Below, one piece after another: positions 63,105 through 64,000 of a DNA stretch of 64,000 bases (positions within the stretch are counted from its first letter, which is position 1; each line of letters opens with the position of its first letter). The position numbers and the translations under genes are program-made. The notes beneath the pieces are model-generated. The model was not told the origin of the DNA. It did not search any database and saw nothing but the letters and a program-made list of their open reading frames with translations. The stretch is from Callaeas wilsoni. Lineage: Eukaryota > Chordata > Aves > Passeriformes > Callaeidae. Location of the stretch: contig VWPU01004175.1 of the NCBI GenBank assembly GCA_013398955.1, positions 123,189-187,188 on the forward strand, in the 5' to 3' direction.

Positions 63105-64000
63105 ACAGCATATAGACCCATGCGTTGTAGGCCAAACACTTACCAGAAATACGAGGGCATTTTCTACAGCAAGAACACAAAGTAAATATTTCCCTACTTC
63201 TTGCAAGTACCTGTGATAAGGTCTCTAATTAGCTGAACAATTCATCTACAACTCAACTCAGTATTTGAATTATTCAGGGTTCCTTTAGGAAAGGTCAGAC
63301 GAATTATCTTGGATGTCAAGTTGTGGTTATAATACTTGTTTTCAGAAATTATTATATACCTTCCCAGATAAAGTGTACCATTGTAATCCCTTGTCTAAAA
63401 TTACTTTTTTATGGTTTATACATTAAACTTCAGGAATGTGAGTCCATCAGCTTTAGTCAGAAGCTCAGGTGAGTAGCACTCAAATGATATGTAAATTTAA
63501 ATCGAAGGGTAGACAAACTAAAGTTTCACTTTCTCAAAGCATGTAAGAATGTAAGAGGGCTGATAAATCCTCAAGGGTATAACCTTCAAAATGTTATCTT
63601 TATTTCTTAATTAACTATCCTTTTCTTTAGACTTGTGAGTATTTATCATCACAACCTATGTGATCTGCAGATACCTGCTGGGAGTCCTTCAGGACACCTG
63701 TCTTTCCCCCTTGTCCCATAGAAGATCTAGTAGTGTATTCCAAGGTACAAAAACCAGAGATGTAATGTATTTGCTTGACTTGAACAGATTGAACTCTCCT
63801 CTAAATATGTGGTTACTTACAAATATAAATAAAGGTATCCTGAAACATAATTAATAAAAAAACCCAAACAAAACAGCATTTTGAAGGAATTATGACTTTT
63901 TAATGTTTATATTATTAATGTCCACATATATCTATAAGCATCCTCTAATTAAGCTGACTCAACATATTTCAAAGACTATGGAGGGTGAAAGAAAAAAAAA
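63105..64000. other. Unique AT-rich sequence, no feature recognised
   Basis: No gene or repeat family is recognised up to the window end, which closes in an A run. Confidence 0.5.

Noticed and set aside
1..64000. CRISPR arrays, operons, prophage or bacterial mobile elements
   Set aside because: No spaced direct repeats or dense coding. The base composition and CR1/ERV content are those of a vertebrate genome.

Overview
This window looks like avian nuclear DNA, most likely from a neoavian bird and possibly a passerine. It is AT-rich and has no convincing protein-coding gene, tRNA, rRNA or CpG island. Its recognisable content is transposable-element debris: fragments of CR1 LINEs on both strands, several ending in the CR1-type 3' terminus (variants of ATTCTATG), and solo long terminal repeats (LTRs) of avian endogenous retroviruses. 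The bird call rests on recognising these families. The passerine suggestion is a weaker inference from the style of the LTR around 31.8 kb.

Layout: CR1 (-) at 1-335; solo LTR at 1259-1643 with a perfect 5-bp target-site duplication (TSD); partial LTR (-) at 4880-5300; CR1 endonuclease-region fragment (-) at 6640-7000; solo LTR (-) at 8646-9214 with a 5-bp TSD; a GC-rich block at 10330-11330 next to a CR1 reverse-transcriptase (RT) fragment (-) at 11336-11690; an old CR1-like stretch (+) at about 15.6-16.7 kb; CR1 3' end at 17530-17718; an L2-type tail near 18.7 kb; then about 10 kb with little recognisable. From 29 kb: solo LTR 29028-29454 (5-bp TSD), CR1 29632-30054, LTR 31833-32281 (9-bp terminal inverted repeat), LTR 34653-35506, compound LTR (-) 40118-41004, a head-to-head CR1 pair at 43180-44284, an ancient CR1-like element (-) at 44.4-45.7 kb, CR1 at 52108-52483 and 53650-54342, and LTRs at 61300-61979 and 62544-63099. 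Between these lies unique AT-rich sequence, presumably intergenic or deep-intronic.

The most interesting object is the LTR at 40118-41004. Its terminal segment of about 200 bp, containing the polyadenylation signal, is present twice in tandem. The outer copy differs from the inner one by 33 substitutions, of which 28 are C to T on the + strand and none are G to A. In the element's own sense (it lies on the - strand) this is G to A. That is the signature expected of APOBEC-type deamination of minus-strand cDNA, confined to what looks like an extra R-U5 unit.

All family assignments come from pattern recognition without database searches. Boundaries are approximate unless a TSD or terminal inverted repeat is given.
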